Source of the DNA: a virus
Length of the DNA: 63,594 nt
Direction: 5' to 3' (one strand)
Virus record (IMG/VR): IMGVR_UViG_3300046513_000124
Location: 1 to 63,594 of that record
Shown here: positions 40,207 through 47,742 of the stretch, in pieces
Position numbering within the stretch: position 1 is the first letter of the stretch
How the letters are laid out: each line of letters opens with the position of its first letter
Notes under the pieces: model-generated
Told to the model about the DNA's origin: nothing
The model's database searches: none
Seen by the model: the letters and a program-made list of their open reading frames with translations, nothing else
Program-made: the position numbers and the translations under genes

Positions 40207-40355
40207 TTCACGCCTTGCGCCGTGTTGTGCGGCAGCAGGTTCCAGCCCAACTCTTCCCTGATCCGCTCCGGCGACAGTGGCGGCGTCTTTTCTTCCCGGT
40301 GGCGCTGCATCAACTGCCTGACTGCCTCCTTGCTCGGGTGCGTGGTCTGCGTCAT
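40203..40355 (-). CDS. Small hypothetical early protein
   Basis: 50 residues after a strong GGAGG site. It starts MTQTTHPSKEAVRQLMQRHR and has a C-terminal LSPERIREELGWNLLPHN that resembles a short helix-turn-helix fragment. It ends in an ATGA overlap with the 38-residue basic ORF. Function is unknown. Confidence 0.6.
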   Translation of the reverse strand: MTQTTHPSKEAVRQLMQRHREEKTPPLSPERIREELGWNLLPHNTAQGVK

Positions 40356-40386
40356 TGCGGCCTCCGGTGGTGGGTGCTGCGGTCGG

Positions 40387-41013
40387 TTACTTGCGTGCTG
40401 CGATTGTGCGTTTCGCTTTCTCCGCCCTGACTGCGCCAGGGACTACGAGATAGCTGTCTTTGGAGTTCTGCGACTGCGTGCAGATGTAGACGGTATCGGG
40501 GCTATACGGCGTGTCAGCATCGCCGTAGCGGGCCATCACATAACCGTGATAGCCGGGGCCGCGTCCGCGCTGCTCCCACTTGCCGGATTCCTGCCAGATG
40601 CGCCACCAGTCGACAAAAGTGAAGTTCCATGCGATGCGACGCTTTTTGGCGTTATTCCTGTGCTCGATATACTTCCGAAGAGGGCTGCTCGGATGCGACG
40701 AAGAGCCATGCTCCGCGACAACGGCCTTGTAGTCATCGAGACTCATCCCCCATGTCGCCCGCCAATACGCCTCTTGCCGGGCTTTCTTTAGCTGCTTCTT
40801 TGCAACCTTGTCAGGGATGGCTTGCAGCGAACGGACCGCCATCCCGCCGTCGATCCGGCCCACTCCGTTCGCAGCAATGATCTGACGCACCCGCTCACGG
40901 CTGATGCCGAACTCCGCGCCAACTTGAGCAAGCGTTGAGCCGGCTCGGTATTTCGCCACCATCTCCGCGTGCTGATGCCTCTGAACGATTCGCTGTGCCA
41001 CCGTCAACCTCAT
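40387..41013 (-). CDS. First leftward early protein: HTH plus HNH-like homing domain
   Basis: 208 residues, the first gene after pL. Residues 15-50 form a sigma-70-region-4-like helix-turn-helix (YRAGSTLAQVGAEFGISRER). The C-terminal part (PGYHGYVMARYGDADTPYSP, YICTQSQNSKDSY) resembles domains in phage endonuclease-associated proteins. It sits where lambda encodes N, but the sequence is not N-like. The short leader (about 14 bases) lacks a Shine-Dalgarno site. Confidence 0.55.
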   Translation of the reverse strand: MRLTVAQRIVQRHQHAEMVAKYRAGSTLAQVGAEFGISRERVRQIIAANGVGRIDGGMAVRSLQAIPDKVAKKQLKKARQEAYWRATWGMSLDDYKAVVAEHGSSSHPSSPLRKYIEHRNNAKKRRIAWNFTFVDWWRIWQESGKWEQRGRGPGYHGYVMARYGDADTPYSPDTVYICTQSQNSKDSYLVVPGAVRAEKAKRTIAARK

Positions 41014-41033
41014 TGCTGTGTGTCGATGGGCTA

Positions 41034-41062
41034 ATTATCGGCGTCCCGATATTCGATGTCAA
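41034..41062 (-). promoter_or_regulatory. Leftward early promoter pL
   Basis: On the minus strand TTGACA (41057-41062), a 17-base spacer and GATAAT (41034-41039). It is the exact counterpart of pR and overlaps operator OL1. Transcription would start near 41027 and serve the leftward operon. Confidence 0.8.
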
Positions 41063-41096
41063 TCGGTATTCCGATAAAAAGTATCGGAAAACGATA
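41036..41096. promoter_or_regulatory. Left operator cluster (OL)
   Basis: TATCGG-CGTC-CCGATA (41036-41051) is a perfect palindrome. AATCGG-TATT-CCGATA (41061-41076) is a near-perfect copy 25 bp away, and TATCG-GAAAA-CGATA (41082-41096) is a related, shorter palindrome. The consensus matches OR. Confidence 0.78.
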
Positions 41097-41328
41097 TTTA
41101 TTTCCCTGGAGTCGATTTGTGCTGGCGCAAACACCTGGTGCGCAGGCTTTGACGCGCGTCAGCACTGGCTGGGGTGGGCGGATTGGGCGAGGGGGAGGGC
41201 GAGCGGTTGCGGAACCGCCACAAAATTTAGAGCGGTTTGCTCAAGCTTCTGGTCACCGTATGCGCGGTTGTGCTAGTTAAGGACGGTGGAAAACTCACCA
41301 ATTATGGTAAAGGTGTAACTGTCCACAG
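41097..41328. other. Intergenic stretch between OL and the Arc-like gene
   Basis: I see no supported gene. A 74-codon open frame here crosses operator sequence and lacks a ribosome site. Confidence 0.5.
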
Positions 41329-41547
41329 CTACAACGAGTCAACAAGCCGCTGAACCATCAGCATGATCTGGCCGTTCTGGCGCGCGATGTCACGCAAGGT
41401 GATCTCGTTCGGAGCGATTGCCAGGCGGGCAATGATCTCTTCGTTCATGGAGCGACCGGAACGCTCGGCGGTCTCCTTGAGTTCGGCATGTAGTTCTGAT
41501 GGGAGTCGGATGGTGGTGACTCGTACTCGCGCTCGTGGTTTTGGCAT
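41329..41547 (-). CDS. Arc-like ribbon-helix-helix DNA-binding protein
   Basis: 72 residues. Residues 8-50 match the Arc/MetJ fold: a basic strand (RVRVTTIRLPSELHAELKET) followed by helices with SGRSMNEEIIARL. It is a dimeric repressor. It lies alone between OL and the repressor, as lambda rex-region or P22 immI genes do. Its target is not identifiable here. Confidence 0.75.
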   Translation of the reverse strand: MPKPRARVRVTTIRLPSELHAELKETAERSGRSMNEEIIARLAIAPNEITLRDIARQNGQIMLMVQRLVDSL

Positions 41548-41742
41548 CGCGCGATTCTTACCTGCCCGGGGCGCGAGCCGGCGGAAGTGGCTTCACTTTG
41601 AAGCCACAGCGACATTCGGTCACTGACACGCGCACCAATTCAGAGCGATTCTGAGGCGAATACGGTTACATATTGTGAAAGTTGGAGAGAATTGATGGCG
41701 CATTCTGAGAATTGGAGGGTCTTTTGCCTTCTTTTTGCGTCT

Positions 41743-41771
41743 TTGTAGGAGTCGTCTGACACTGCTATATT
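41743..41771 (+). promoter_or_regulatory. Possible rightward promoter in the immunity region
   Basis: TTGTAG (3/6), a 17-base spacer and TATATT (5/6) in an AT-rich gap, 30 bases upstream of the 49-residue ORF at 41802. Confidence 0.4.
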
Positions 41772-41801
41772 GATTTCCAGGAGACATCAACCCTAGAAGC
41801 C

Positions 41802-41951
41802 ATGAAACATCTAAACAGAATCATCGCCGCATATACCGCCATGGACCAGCGTCGCAAGGATGAGATGCTGCGGATCATGGAAATGAGAGCAAAGAAGCAC
41901 CCTGCCAACCCGCGGGCGCCGCTAACGCTTGTCGTGAACAATCCCCGGTAG
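41802..41951 (+). CDS. Small basic protein in the immunity region
   Basis: 49 residues (MKHLNRIIAAYTAMDQRRKD at the start; basic centre MRAKKHPANPRAP). It follows the TATATT promoter candidate and an AGAAG site. Its 3' end overlaps the 3' end of the repressor gene by 30 bases on the opposite strand, so its transcription could interfere with repressor synthesis. Function is unknown. Confidence 0.5.
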   Translation: MKHLNRIIAAYTAMDQRRKDEMLRIMEMRAKKHPANPRAPLTLVVNNPR

Positions 41952-42320
41952 GACGACGCGCGGCTGCACCTGGGCGGTTTCCAGTATGGCGCCGCGCCCG
42001 TCATCATCCGTGCCACGGAAATAATCCAGCAAGTCCCACTCTTCGTCGGTCACGAATTGCAGTCTCGGGTTGCGTCGCTCTGGCGCTGATACCAAATTTA
42101 CTCCTTGCTTTGGCTTGGGGTCGCCCTTACCAGTCTCAAGCCAATAGGCGCTGACCTCCAGCACGTTCGCCAAGGTTGCGAGATTGGTTGAGCTCGCCGA
42201 TTCGCCCGTCTCCAGTTCGGACAGCGACGACTGCTTCATGCCAGCTTTGAAGGCCAGCTCTTTCTGAGTGAGCCCTGCCGCCTTGCGGGCCTCTCTCACG
42301 CGTGTTCCGATTTTAGACAT
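41922..42320 (-). CDS. CI-like repressor (short form, no S24 peptidase domain)
   Basis: 132 residues from ATG 42320. Residues 1-65 are an XRE helix-turn-helix (TRVREARKAAGLTQKELAFK; KQSSLSELETGE). The C-terminal 65 residues lack the Ala-Gly cleavage site and Ser/Lys dyad of LexA/CI, so RecA-stimulated self-cleavage is not expected. It is divergent to cro with the OR cluster between. No Shine-Dalgarno site is visible. Confidence 0.82.
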   Translation of the reverse strand: MSKIGTRVREARKAAGLTQKELAFKAGMKQSSLSELETGESASSTNLATLANVLEVSAYWLETGKGDPKPKQGVNLVSAPERRNPRLQFVTDEEWDLLDYFRGTDDDGRGAILETAQVQPRVVLPGIVHDKR

Positions 42321-42344
42321 GGCCGATATTTTCATCGGAAAGCG

Positions 42345-42385
42345 CATCGGAAAACCGATTGACAGCCAATATCGGAAGCCCGATA
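42345..42385. promoter_or_regulatory. Right operator cluster (OR)
   Basis: CATCGG-AAAA-CCGATT (42345-42360) and TATCGG-AAGC-CCGATA (42370-42385, perfect palindrome) have centres 25 bp apart, as in OL. A further half-site ATCGG lies at 42334-42338. They flank and overlap pR. Confidence 0.8.
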
Positions 42386-42387
42386 AT
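42359..42387 (+). promoter_or_regulatory. Rightward early promoter pR
   Basis: Consensus TTGACA (42359-42364), 17-base spacer, GATAAT (42382-42387). Predicted transcription start is at about 42394, immediately before the cro ATG at 42395. Confidence 0.85.
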
Positions 42388-42394
42388 TGGTTGC

Positions 42395-42643
42395 ATGAAC
42401 ATTCCATATATCCTCGCGCGCCTCAAAGAGCTCAACCTGACGCAATCGAAGATCGCGGCCGAGGTTGGATGCAGTCAGCCCACCATTAGCGAGATGGCGG
42501 CGGGCAAGACCGGCACAACCAGGCCATCGCACAAGACGATCACTGGCATCCAGGCGCTGGCCGAGAAGCACCGCATCCCGCTCGATCCGCCAGTTCCAGC
42601 GCCAGCTCGACCCGCGCGAGCTTGCCCCACCGTACCCGATTAG
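42395..42643 (+). CDS. cro: Cro-like repressor
   Basis: 82 residues. Residues 5-40 form a Cro/XRE helix-turn-helix (ARLKELNLTQSKIAAEVGCS, QPTISEMAAG); the tail is Pro/Ala-rich. It is the first gene of the rightward operon, opposite the CI-like gene. The ATG lies about one base from the predicted pR start, so the mRNA would be leaderless or nearly so. Confidence 0.82.
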   Translation: MNIPYILARLKELNLTQSKIAAEVGCSQPTISEMAAGKTGTTRPSHKTITGIQALAEKHRIPLDPPVPAPARPARACPTVPD

Positions 42644-42679
42644 CCCCGCCCCACGCTTGCGCCACCCCAAGGAGCCGTC

Positions 42680-43258
42680 ATGCGCAATTCCGTCGACCTG
42701 TCCGACCCGAGCTACACGCCCGGCAAGCTCTTGGATGAGTTCGGCTTCGTGGCGCGGGCGGAAAACGCCTGCCAAATTGCGCGTGCCCTTGAGGTCGATC
42801 CAGCCGTAATCAGCCGCATCCTCAGCCTTCAGGCGCCGGTCAGCGACGGCTTGATGGTCAGGATCATGGACCGCACCGGCTGGAGCATTCAGTACGTGCG
42901 CCAGTTGATGGGCGTGCCATTTGACGAGGATCCGTATCCGCCGCGCGTGCGCAGGGTTGAGCCACCGAAAGGGCGCATCTACCACACGGCCAAAGAGGAC
43001 ATTTTGCAATCGATGCCGGGAACCGCATCCGAACTGGCGAAGCGCGCGGGATATCACCGCGAACACGTTTATTGCTGGCTCCGCAAGCTGCGCCGAGGCG
43101 ACCCAATGACGCGCGAGAGTCACATCATCGGCTGGCAAAACCCGACTGGTCCCAATGGCAGCGGGGACTACACGCCGATACACGCAGCCGGGCCCGGCGA
43201 GGACGCGCCGCGCATCGTGCTGTCTCGGTGTCGTGCTGGGCAGCGAATAGCTGCATGA
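42680..43258 (+). CDS. HTH regulator (CII position)
   Basis: 192 residues after AAGGAG. Residues about 10-75 form a helix-rich domain like that of 43359 (YTPGKLLDEFGFVARAENAC; ALEVDPAVISRIL). Residues about 105-150 hold a second helix-turn-helix (SMPGTASELAKRAGYHREHV). It lies where lambdoid phages encode CII. A transcriptional role is likely; activator function is inferred. Confidence 0.65.
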   Translation: MRNSVDLSDPSYTPGKLLDEFGFVARAENACQIARALEVDPAVISRILSLQAPVSDGLMVRIMDRTGWSIQYVRQLMGVPFDEDPYPPRVRRVEPPKGRIYHTAKEDILQSMPGTASELAKRAGYHREHVYCWLRKLRRGDPMTRESHIIGWQNPTGPNGSGDYTPIHAAGPGEDAPRIVLSRCRAGQRIAA

Positions 43259-43358
43259 GTTTTTTGTTCCCGGCGCGCAAGCAACAGATTCCCCACCGCT
43301 ACACGTTACCCCAGCAGCTTGTCCCGCAGTTTGATCTACACCAACCAGGAGAAAAGTA

Positions 43359-43640
43359 ATGGAAGAGTACAACCCCAACGCGCTGCTCGACGCCTTGCTC
43401 GAAAAGCTCGGCTGCAAGAACGATGCAGCGCTCGCGCGTGCGCTGGAAGTCGCCCCGCCTCAAATTTCCAAGATCCGCCACAAGCGCCTGGCCGTGGGAG
43501 CAACGCTGCTCGTCGCCGCGCACGAACTGACCGGCATGCCGATCCGCGAACTGCGCGCGCTGATGGGCGACCGGCGCGAGCGGTTCCGTGCGGCGGGTGT
43601 GGGCGAGGGGTGGAAAACGCCGGTCGAGGTGGTTGCGTGA
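43359..43640 (+). CDS. Small HTH protein, paralogous to the N-terminal domain of 42680
   Basis: 93 residues after AGGAG. YNPNALLDALLEKLGCKNDA followed by ARALEVAPPQISKIRHKRL is a helix-turn-helix, and LTGMPIRELRALMG ends the domain. The same layout forms the N-terminal domain of 42680-43258, suggesting duplication. It is probably DNA-binding. Confidence 0.65.
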   Translation: MEEYNPNALLDALLEKLGCKNDAALARALEVAPPQISKIRHKRLAVGATLLVAAHELTGMPIRELRALMGDRRERFRAAGVGEGWKTPVEVVA

Positions 43641-43876
43641 GCGCCGCGAAAGTGACGCCGTGGTTCGCCGGCAGCGTGAAGCCGGTACGCAAGGGCGTGT
43701 ACGAGCGCGAGATTCCGACCATTGGCAAGACTGCCTTTTGGCACTGGAGCGGCAAGCGGTGGGATTACGGCGGCCAGCACGAGGCGAGCGATGTGTGCAA
43801 GTCGCGCACTCCCGCGCTGAACCAAGATCTGCGCTGGCGCGGCCTCGCATACGACCCATCGAAGGCGACGGCATGA
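43637..43876 (+). CDS. Hypothetical early protein
   Basis: 79 residues from GTG 43637 (GTGA overlap). It contains TPWFAGSVKPVRKGVYEREI and FWHWSGKRWDYGGQHEASD, a pattern seen repeatedly in small phage early proteins. Trp/Gly-rich, soluble. Function is unknown. Confidence 0.65.
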   Translation: MSAAKVTPWFAGSVKPVRKGVYEREIPTIGKTAFWHWSGKRWDYGGQHEASDVCKSRTPALNQDLRWRGLAYDPSKATA

Positions 43877-44241
43877 GCGCCGGCCGCAAGCTGACCTCAT
43901 GGCTCCTGCTGATCGTGAAGTGGGCCGCTTTCGCCGCGCTGCTGTACGCCTGGAAGCGTGACGGCGTGGCCGAGGCCGGGAACGTATTCCAGTTTTGGGC
44001 GTGGAGCAGCTCGATTGCCGGACTGGTCTATTTCCTCGCGCCGACCAAGCCGAGCGAAACGGTTACGCCCCACTCGCCGGGGCAACGCAGGGCGACCGAC
44101 ATCGGCGCAGCCATCACGCTCACCGCACTCGTGTGGTTCGGACATTTCGTGCTCGCCGTCTTTTGGATGCTCGGGCGTGGCGGGCACATCGGCTACCGCG
44201 AGCGGTTCGACGCTGACGGTAAGTTCAAGGGGCGCGCATGA
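43873..44241 (+). CDS. Small multi-pass membrane protein
   Basis: 122 residues from ATG 43873 (ATGA overlap). Hydrophobic segments lie near residues 8-26, 42-57 and 84-105 (WLLLIVKWAAFAALLYAW; SIAGLVYFLA; ITLTALVWFGHFVLAVFW). An early membrane protein of unknown role; superinfection exclusion is possible but not shown. Confidence 0.62.
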   Translation: MSAGRKLTSWLLLIVKWAAFAALLYAWKRDGVAEAGNVFQFWAWSSSIAGLVYFLAPTKPSETVTPHSPGQRRATDIGAAITLTALVWFGHFVLAVFWMLGRGGHIGYRERFDADGKFKGRA

Positions 44242-44339
44242 CCCAGCCAGCACCCCAAGACCAGCCACTCCCCGTCGAACCGGGACACGTAATGAGCCGC
44301 GAGAAATACAGGCAACTCTTGCGCGAGCAGCAGAAATAA
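44238..44339 (+). CDS. Very small ORF
   Basis: 33 residues in ATGA overlap with the membrane protein gene: a Pro/Gln-rich start and a basic helix (MSREKYRQLLREQQK). It stops five bases before a hairpin. Coupling is the main support. Confidence 0.45.
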   Translation: MTQPAPQDQPLPVEPGHVMSREKYRQLLREQQK

Positions 44340-44343
44340 AAAA

Positions 44344-44364
44344 GGGCCGATTCGCAGTCGGCCC
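44344..44364 (-). terminator. Hairpin with T-run on the minus strand
   Basis: GGGCCGA / TCGGCCC stem with a 7-base loop. The A-run on its left gives TTTTTT on the minus strand, so it would terminate leftward (antisense) transcription. On the plus strand it has no T-run. Confidence 0.5.
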
Positions 44365-44391
44365 GGTACTTCTACTTCAAGGAACTGAATT

Positions 44392-45168
44392 ATGACATAC
44401 AAGACAAAACCGGCCGCGCAACCGCGCGTGCAACTCGATCCGGCCTTGTTTCAGATCATGCCGGAGCAAATGGACGTGGAAGCGATGACGCGCCACTCGT
44501 CCATCAACCATCACGTCGACGGCATGGACTACCTGTGCCTGTCGCGCAGCGAGGCGCTGACCGTCAAACTGTACCTGATGGAGGAGCCGCGCAACGATAA
44601 CAGCGGCTTCCTGGTCAACCCGCATTCGCACCGCTACGCGTTCAGCAGTATCGTGCTGGCCGGCGCGTTGGCGCATCTGCGGTTCATGCCGTCCGTCGCG
44701 ACCTATGCTAGCGAGTGGGAGCGTTTCGAGTATCACGCCGAGACGCGCGAGCTCAAGCGAATCGCCCCCGCATGGCTGCATCGCGAGGCCGAAATCTGCC
44801 CGGCCGGCGCCCGCTACTTCGTCGAGCCGCACGAAATCCATACCCTGTGCGTCGATTCGGCTGGCCCGCTGCTGCTCGGCCTCGTCCAGTTTGCCGACCA
44901 AGGCACGACTTCGGACCTGTATCTGCCGGTGGGCAGCAACGGCAAGATGACGCTGCCGGGCACGCGCAAGCCGACGATCGCCGAGTTGTCGTCGCTGCGC
45001 GACCGTGCGATTGAGCTCATGCGTGCAAGCGCGACGTTCGACACTCGCACTCAATATTTCGAGCGCACGGCCAAGGGAATCGAAAACCTCAAGCGCGAGA
45101 GTGCCGGCGCGCAGGCGACCGTGCGCGAGCTGCTGGAAGCTGCAGTCAAGGCGGAGAGTCATCAATGA
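44392..45168 (+). CDS. Cupin-like protein
   Basis: 258 residues. NPHSHRYAFSSIVLAGALAH (residues about 80-100) and EPHEIHTLCVDSAGPLLLGL (about 145-165) give two histidine-bearing strand pairs typical of cupin metal sites. The N-terminus is disordered and the last 50 residues helical. Such genes occur in early regions of related phages. The substrate is unknown. Confidence 0.6.
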   Translation: MTYKTKPAAQPRVQLDPALFQIMPEQMDVEAMTRHSSINHHVDGMDYLCLSRSEALTVKLYLMEEPRNDNSGFLVNPHSHRYAFSSIVLAGALAHLRFMPSVATYASEWERFEYHAETRELKRIAPAWLHREAEICPAGARYFVEPHEIHTLCVDSAGPLLLGLVQFADQGTTSDLYLPVGSNGKMTLPGTRKPTIAELSSLRDRAIELMRASATFDTRTQYFERTAKGIENLKRESAGAQATVRELLEAAVKAESHQ

Positions 45169-45461
45169 GCGCCGCGAAGCCGAAGCAAGGCGACCTGCGC
45201 GTGTGGTGGATTCCGCAAATTCCCGGCGAACCCTTCCATGTGCCAGTGGCATCGCCGGAAGAGGCCAAGAAGATTCTCGACGTGCTGGCGCAATACGACC
45301 TGTTCCAACTGGAAAACCGGATCAAGCCAGATTTCGCCAACGCGGGCGGGCTGGAGTGCTTCCAGCAGTACGGCCCCGGCGAGGAAGTCGACGAGCCGGA
45401 CTGGTGCGAGTGGGAGAGTGAGCGCGGGGACAGTATTGACGACTACGAGGTGCCAGCATGA
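45165..45461 (+). CDS. Hypothetical early protein
   Basis: 98 residues in ATGA overlap with the cupin-like gene. It has a conserved-looking core KQGDLRVWWIPQIPGEPFHV and YDLFQLENRIKPDFANAGGL with an acidic end. This protein type is frequent in phages but has no established function that I can assign from sequence. Confidence 0.65.
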   Translation: MSAAKPKQGDLRVWWIPQIPGEPFHVPVASPEEAKKILDVLAQYDLFQLENRIKPDFANAGGLECFQQYGPGEEVDEPDWCEWESERGDSIDDYEVPA

Positions 45462-45871
45462 CCGCCCTCGACCAAGCCCGCCAGTTCCTCGCCAGCCTGC
45501 CGCAAGCCAAAATCGACGCAGGCGGCGCCGACCTCCACGAAGCCGTCGCGCGCCTGTCGGCTGTCGTGGCGGAGTTTGATGAGCGCAAGCCGGCTGCTCA
45601 CATCAGGGCTAGCACCCTCGCGGAACTCGCTGACCCGCGCATCGGCGGAATCGGCGTCGGCCTGAACAAAGAGCCCGGTGTCGGCACCATTCCAATCTAC
45701 ACCGCCCCTCCCGCATCGTCCGACCTGCTCGCGACCGTCAAAGCTTTCGCTAACGGCTACCTCGCGCAAGAGCGTGCTGATGCGAGGCTGTGCTGCGATG
45801 CCCAACACCACGCCGATATCTGCGGGCTGTTTGCTGCGATTGAGCGGGAAGAGAAGCGGGGTGCGGCATGA
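45458..45871 (+). CDS. Hypothetical early protein
   Basis: 137 residues: a helical start (DQARQFLASLPQAKIDAGGA), a linker resembling the modules of the leftward patchwork proteins (VGTIPIYTAPPASS), and a Cys/His end (LCCDAQHHADICGLF). It has ATGA overlaps on both sides. Function is unknown. Confidence 0.58.
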   Translation: MTALDQARQFLASLPQAKIDAGGADLHEAVARLSAVVAEFDERKPAAHIRASTLAELADPRIGGIGVGLNKEPGVGTIPIYTAPPASSDLLATVKAFANGYLAQERADARLCCDAQHHADICGLFAAIEREEKRGAA

Positions 45872-46392
45872 GCGCCATCACCAGCAAGCAACTCGACCTG
45901 CTGCACCACACGCTTGGGGTCATGCCTGAGCGCCGCGAATCGTACCGCAATCACTTCGTCGCCGGGCGCGGCCACCACGATCAAGCTGACCTTGAGGCGC
46001 CGGAGGCGGCTGGCCTGATGACGAGTGGGAAGGCTCCAGCTTTCTGCGAGCCCGGCGATGTCGTGTTCCGCTGCACGGACGCCGGACGCGCGTACGCAAT
46101 CGAGCGCCTGCCGCAGCCGCCGAAGCGTTCGAAGTGGGACGACTACTACCACAGCGAAAGCTCGCTGACGTTCGCCGAATGGCTGGGCATTGAAGTGCCT
46201 GAGCGGGAATACAACCATTACGCACGCTACGGCGATCCGACGCGCGACTACGTGCGCTTGAAGTCGAGCCGCGCGACGGGCGAATGGAAGCCGACCGTCA
46301 AGGAGGCTAAGGCGAGCTACAAGGCGGCGATGGCTGCGCGGAAGGAACGCGAGCGCGAATGTCTGGCAGCGCAGATCGGCGGTGCCGTATGA
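45868..46392 (+). CDS. Hypothetical early protein
   Basis: 174 residues. Residues 5-75 look like a winged-helix unit (KQLDLLHHTLGVMPERRESY; YRNHFVAGRGHHD). A charged tail contains EWLGIEVPEREYNHYARYGD. Coupled on both sides. It may bind DNA, from fold impression only. Confidence 0.55.
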   Translation: MSAITSKQLDLLHHTLGVMPERRESYRNHFVAGRGHHDQADLEAPEAAGLMTSGKAPAFCEPGDVVFRCTDAGRAYAIERLPQPPKRSKWDDYYHSESSLTFAEWLGIEVPEREYNHYARYGDPTRDYVRLKSSRATGEWKPTVKEAKASYKAAMAARKERERECLAAQIGGAV

Positions 46393-46841
46393 CCATCGCC
46401 ACCCTCAACGACCAACGCTCCGCCGCGCGCATCGCCAGCCTGCACATGCTGATCGCCGAGCTTCGCCAGCGCACCATGACGCGCGGCGATATCCAGGGGC
46501 TCTTAAACATGACGCAATCGGGCGTGCGCGGCTATATCAACGACGTGCTGCCGGTGCTGGAAGTGACCCGCGCAAGGCCAAACGAGCAGTTCACGTACCG
46601 CCTGACCGACGATGCCGAGCAGGTCGCGCGATTCCTCGCAAACCTCGGCGAAGTTACCGAGTACCGCAAGGCGCAGAACGTCACGCGCTCACCCAAGAAG
46701 ATCGCGGAGCGCGACCCGGCGCGGCATGTTCACCTTCTTGCCGACGATGCTCCTTTCAAGGTCCGGCTGCACCGCGGGCCGGTGATGCGCGATCCGATGG
46801 CGCTGCCGGTGGGGTTCTTTCGGAGCGAGGTGCGCGCATGA
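46389..46841 (+). CDS. HTH-containing early protein
   Basis: 150 residues from ATG 46389. Residues 20-55 (ELRQRTMTRGDIQGLLNMTQ, SGVRGYINDVL) form a winged helix-turn-helix. The C-terminal part carries FKVRLHRGPVMRDPMALPVG, a block seen in several small phage early proteins. Probably DNA-binding. Coupled on both sides. Confidence 0.6.
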   Translation: MTIATLNDQRSAARIASLHMLIAELRQRTMTRGDIQGLLNMTQSGVRGYINDVLPVLEVTRARPNEQFTYRLTDDAEQVARFLANLGEVTEYRKAQNVTRSPKKIAERDPARHVHLLADDAPFKVRLHRGPVMRDPMALPVGFFRSEVRA

Positions 46842-47503
46842 GCAAGTCGAGAGGCATCCACAAGCCGCGCGCCATCTGGACCGAGGATCAGGTCGAAACG
46901 CTTCGTCGCCAGTACCCAAACTTCAAGACCGAGAACGTCGCCTTCATGGTCGGCCACTCGCTCGAGCAGACCTATCGCAAGGCGCAAGCGCTCGGCCTCA
47001 AGAAAACGGCCGAGTTCCTTGCTAGCGGAGCGGCTGGGCGCCTTGACGGTATTAAGGGCGGTGCGACGCGTTTTGGCAAAGGCCATGCAACTTGGAATAA
47101 AGGCATGAAGGGGCTGCAAATCGGCGGCGAGAGTACGCAATTCAGGCCCGGCCAACTGCCGCACAACACGCAGCCAATCGGCAGCCTGAAGGTAACGGAT
47201 GACGGCATCTTGCGCCGCAAGGTCAGCGAGGGCAAGGGAAGTAGTAGCAAGCGCTGGCGCGCGGTGCACGAGTTGGTCTGGATCGAGGCGAACGGCCCGG
47301 TGCCGCCAAAACACATCGTCGTGTTCAAGCCAGGCATGAAGACCGCCGCGCTCGATGAGATCACCGTCGACCGGGTCGAGTGCATCACCCTCGCCGAGAA
47401 CATGCGCCGCAACACCGTGCACAACTACCCGAAAGAGATCGCGCAACTGGTAATCCTGCGCGGCGCTCTCAACCGGCAAATCAATAAAAGGACTGGAAAA
47501 TGA
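46838..47503 (+). CDS. HNH homing-type endonuclease
   Basis: 221 residues from ATG 46838. Residues 12-50 form a Myb/SANT-like unit (WTEDQVETLRRQYPNFKTEN). The C-terminal HNH part includes RAVHELVWIEANGPVPPKHI, VFKPGMKTAALDEITVDRVE and CITLAENMRRN. This is the layout of free-standing phage HNH nucleases. It overlaps both neighbours, so it is integrated in the operon. Confidence 0.78.
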   Translation: MSKSRGIHKPRAIWTEDQVETLRRQYPNFKTENVAFMVGHSLEQTYRKAQALGLKKTAEFLASGAAGRLDGIKGGATRFGKGHATWNKGMKGLQIGGESTQFRPGQLPHNTQPIGSLKVTDDGILRRKVSEGKGSSSKRWRAVHELVWIEANGPVPPKHIVVFKPGMKTAALDEITVDRVECITLAENMRRNTVHNYPKEIAQLVILRGALNRQINKRTGK

Positions 47504-47742
47504 GCAACAACATCGCCGACCTGCGCACACACCTTTTCGACGCGCTCAAGGGACTCAAGGACAAGTCGATGGATATCGAGACTGCGAAAGCGGTTTCGGA
47601 CATCGCCCAAGTGATCGTGAACACCGCCAAGGTCGAAGTCGACTATGTCAAGGCGAGCGGCGCGAAGGGCAGCGGCTTCTTGGAGAACCCGCCAGAACTC
47701 CCGCGCGGGATTACCGGGGTCACTCAGCACCGCATCAAGTGA
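47500..47742 (+). CDS. Small hypothetical protein
   Basis: 80 residues, helical: LRTHLFDALKGLKDKSMDIE and AKAVSDIAQVIVNTAKVEVD, then a Gly/Pro-rich tail. Frequently found beside HNH genes in phage early operons. Function is unknown. Coupled by four-base overlaps. Confidence 0.65.
   Translation: MSNNIADLRTHLFDALKGLKDKSMDIETAKAVSDIAQVIVNTAKVEVDYVKASGAKGSGFLENPPELPRGITGVTQHRIK

Noticed and set aside
41056-41280. 74-codon rightward ORF at OL
   Set aside because: Its start lies within operator/pL sequence and there is no ribosome site; the composition is Arg/Gly-rich shadow coding.
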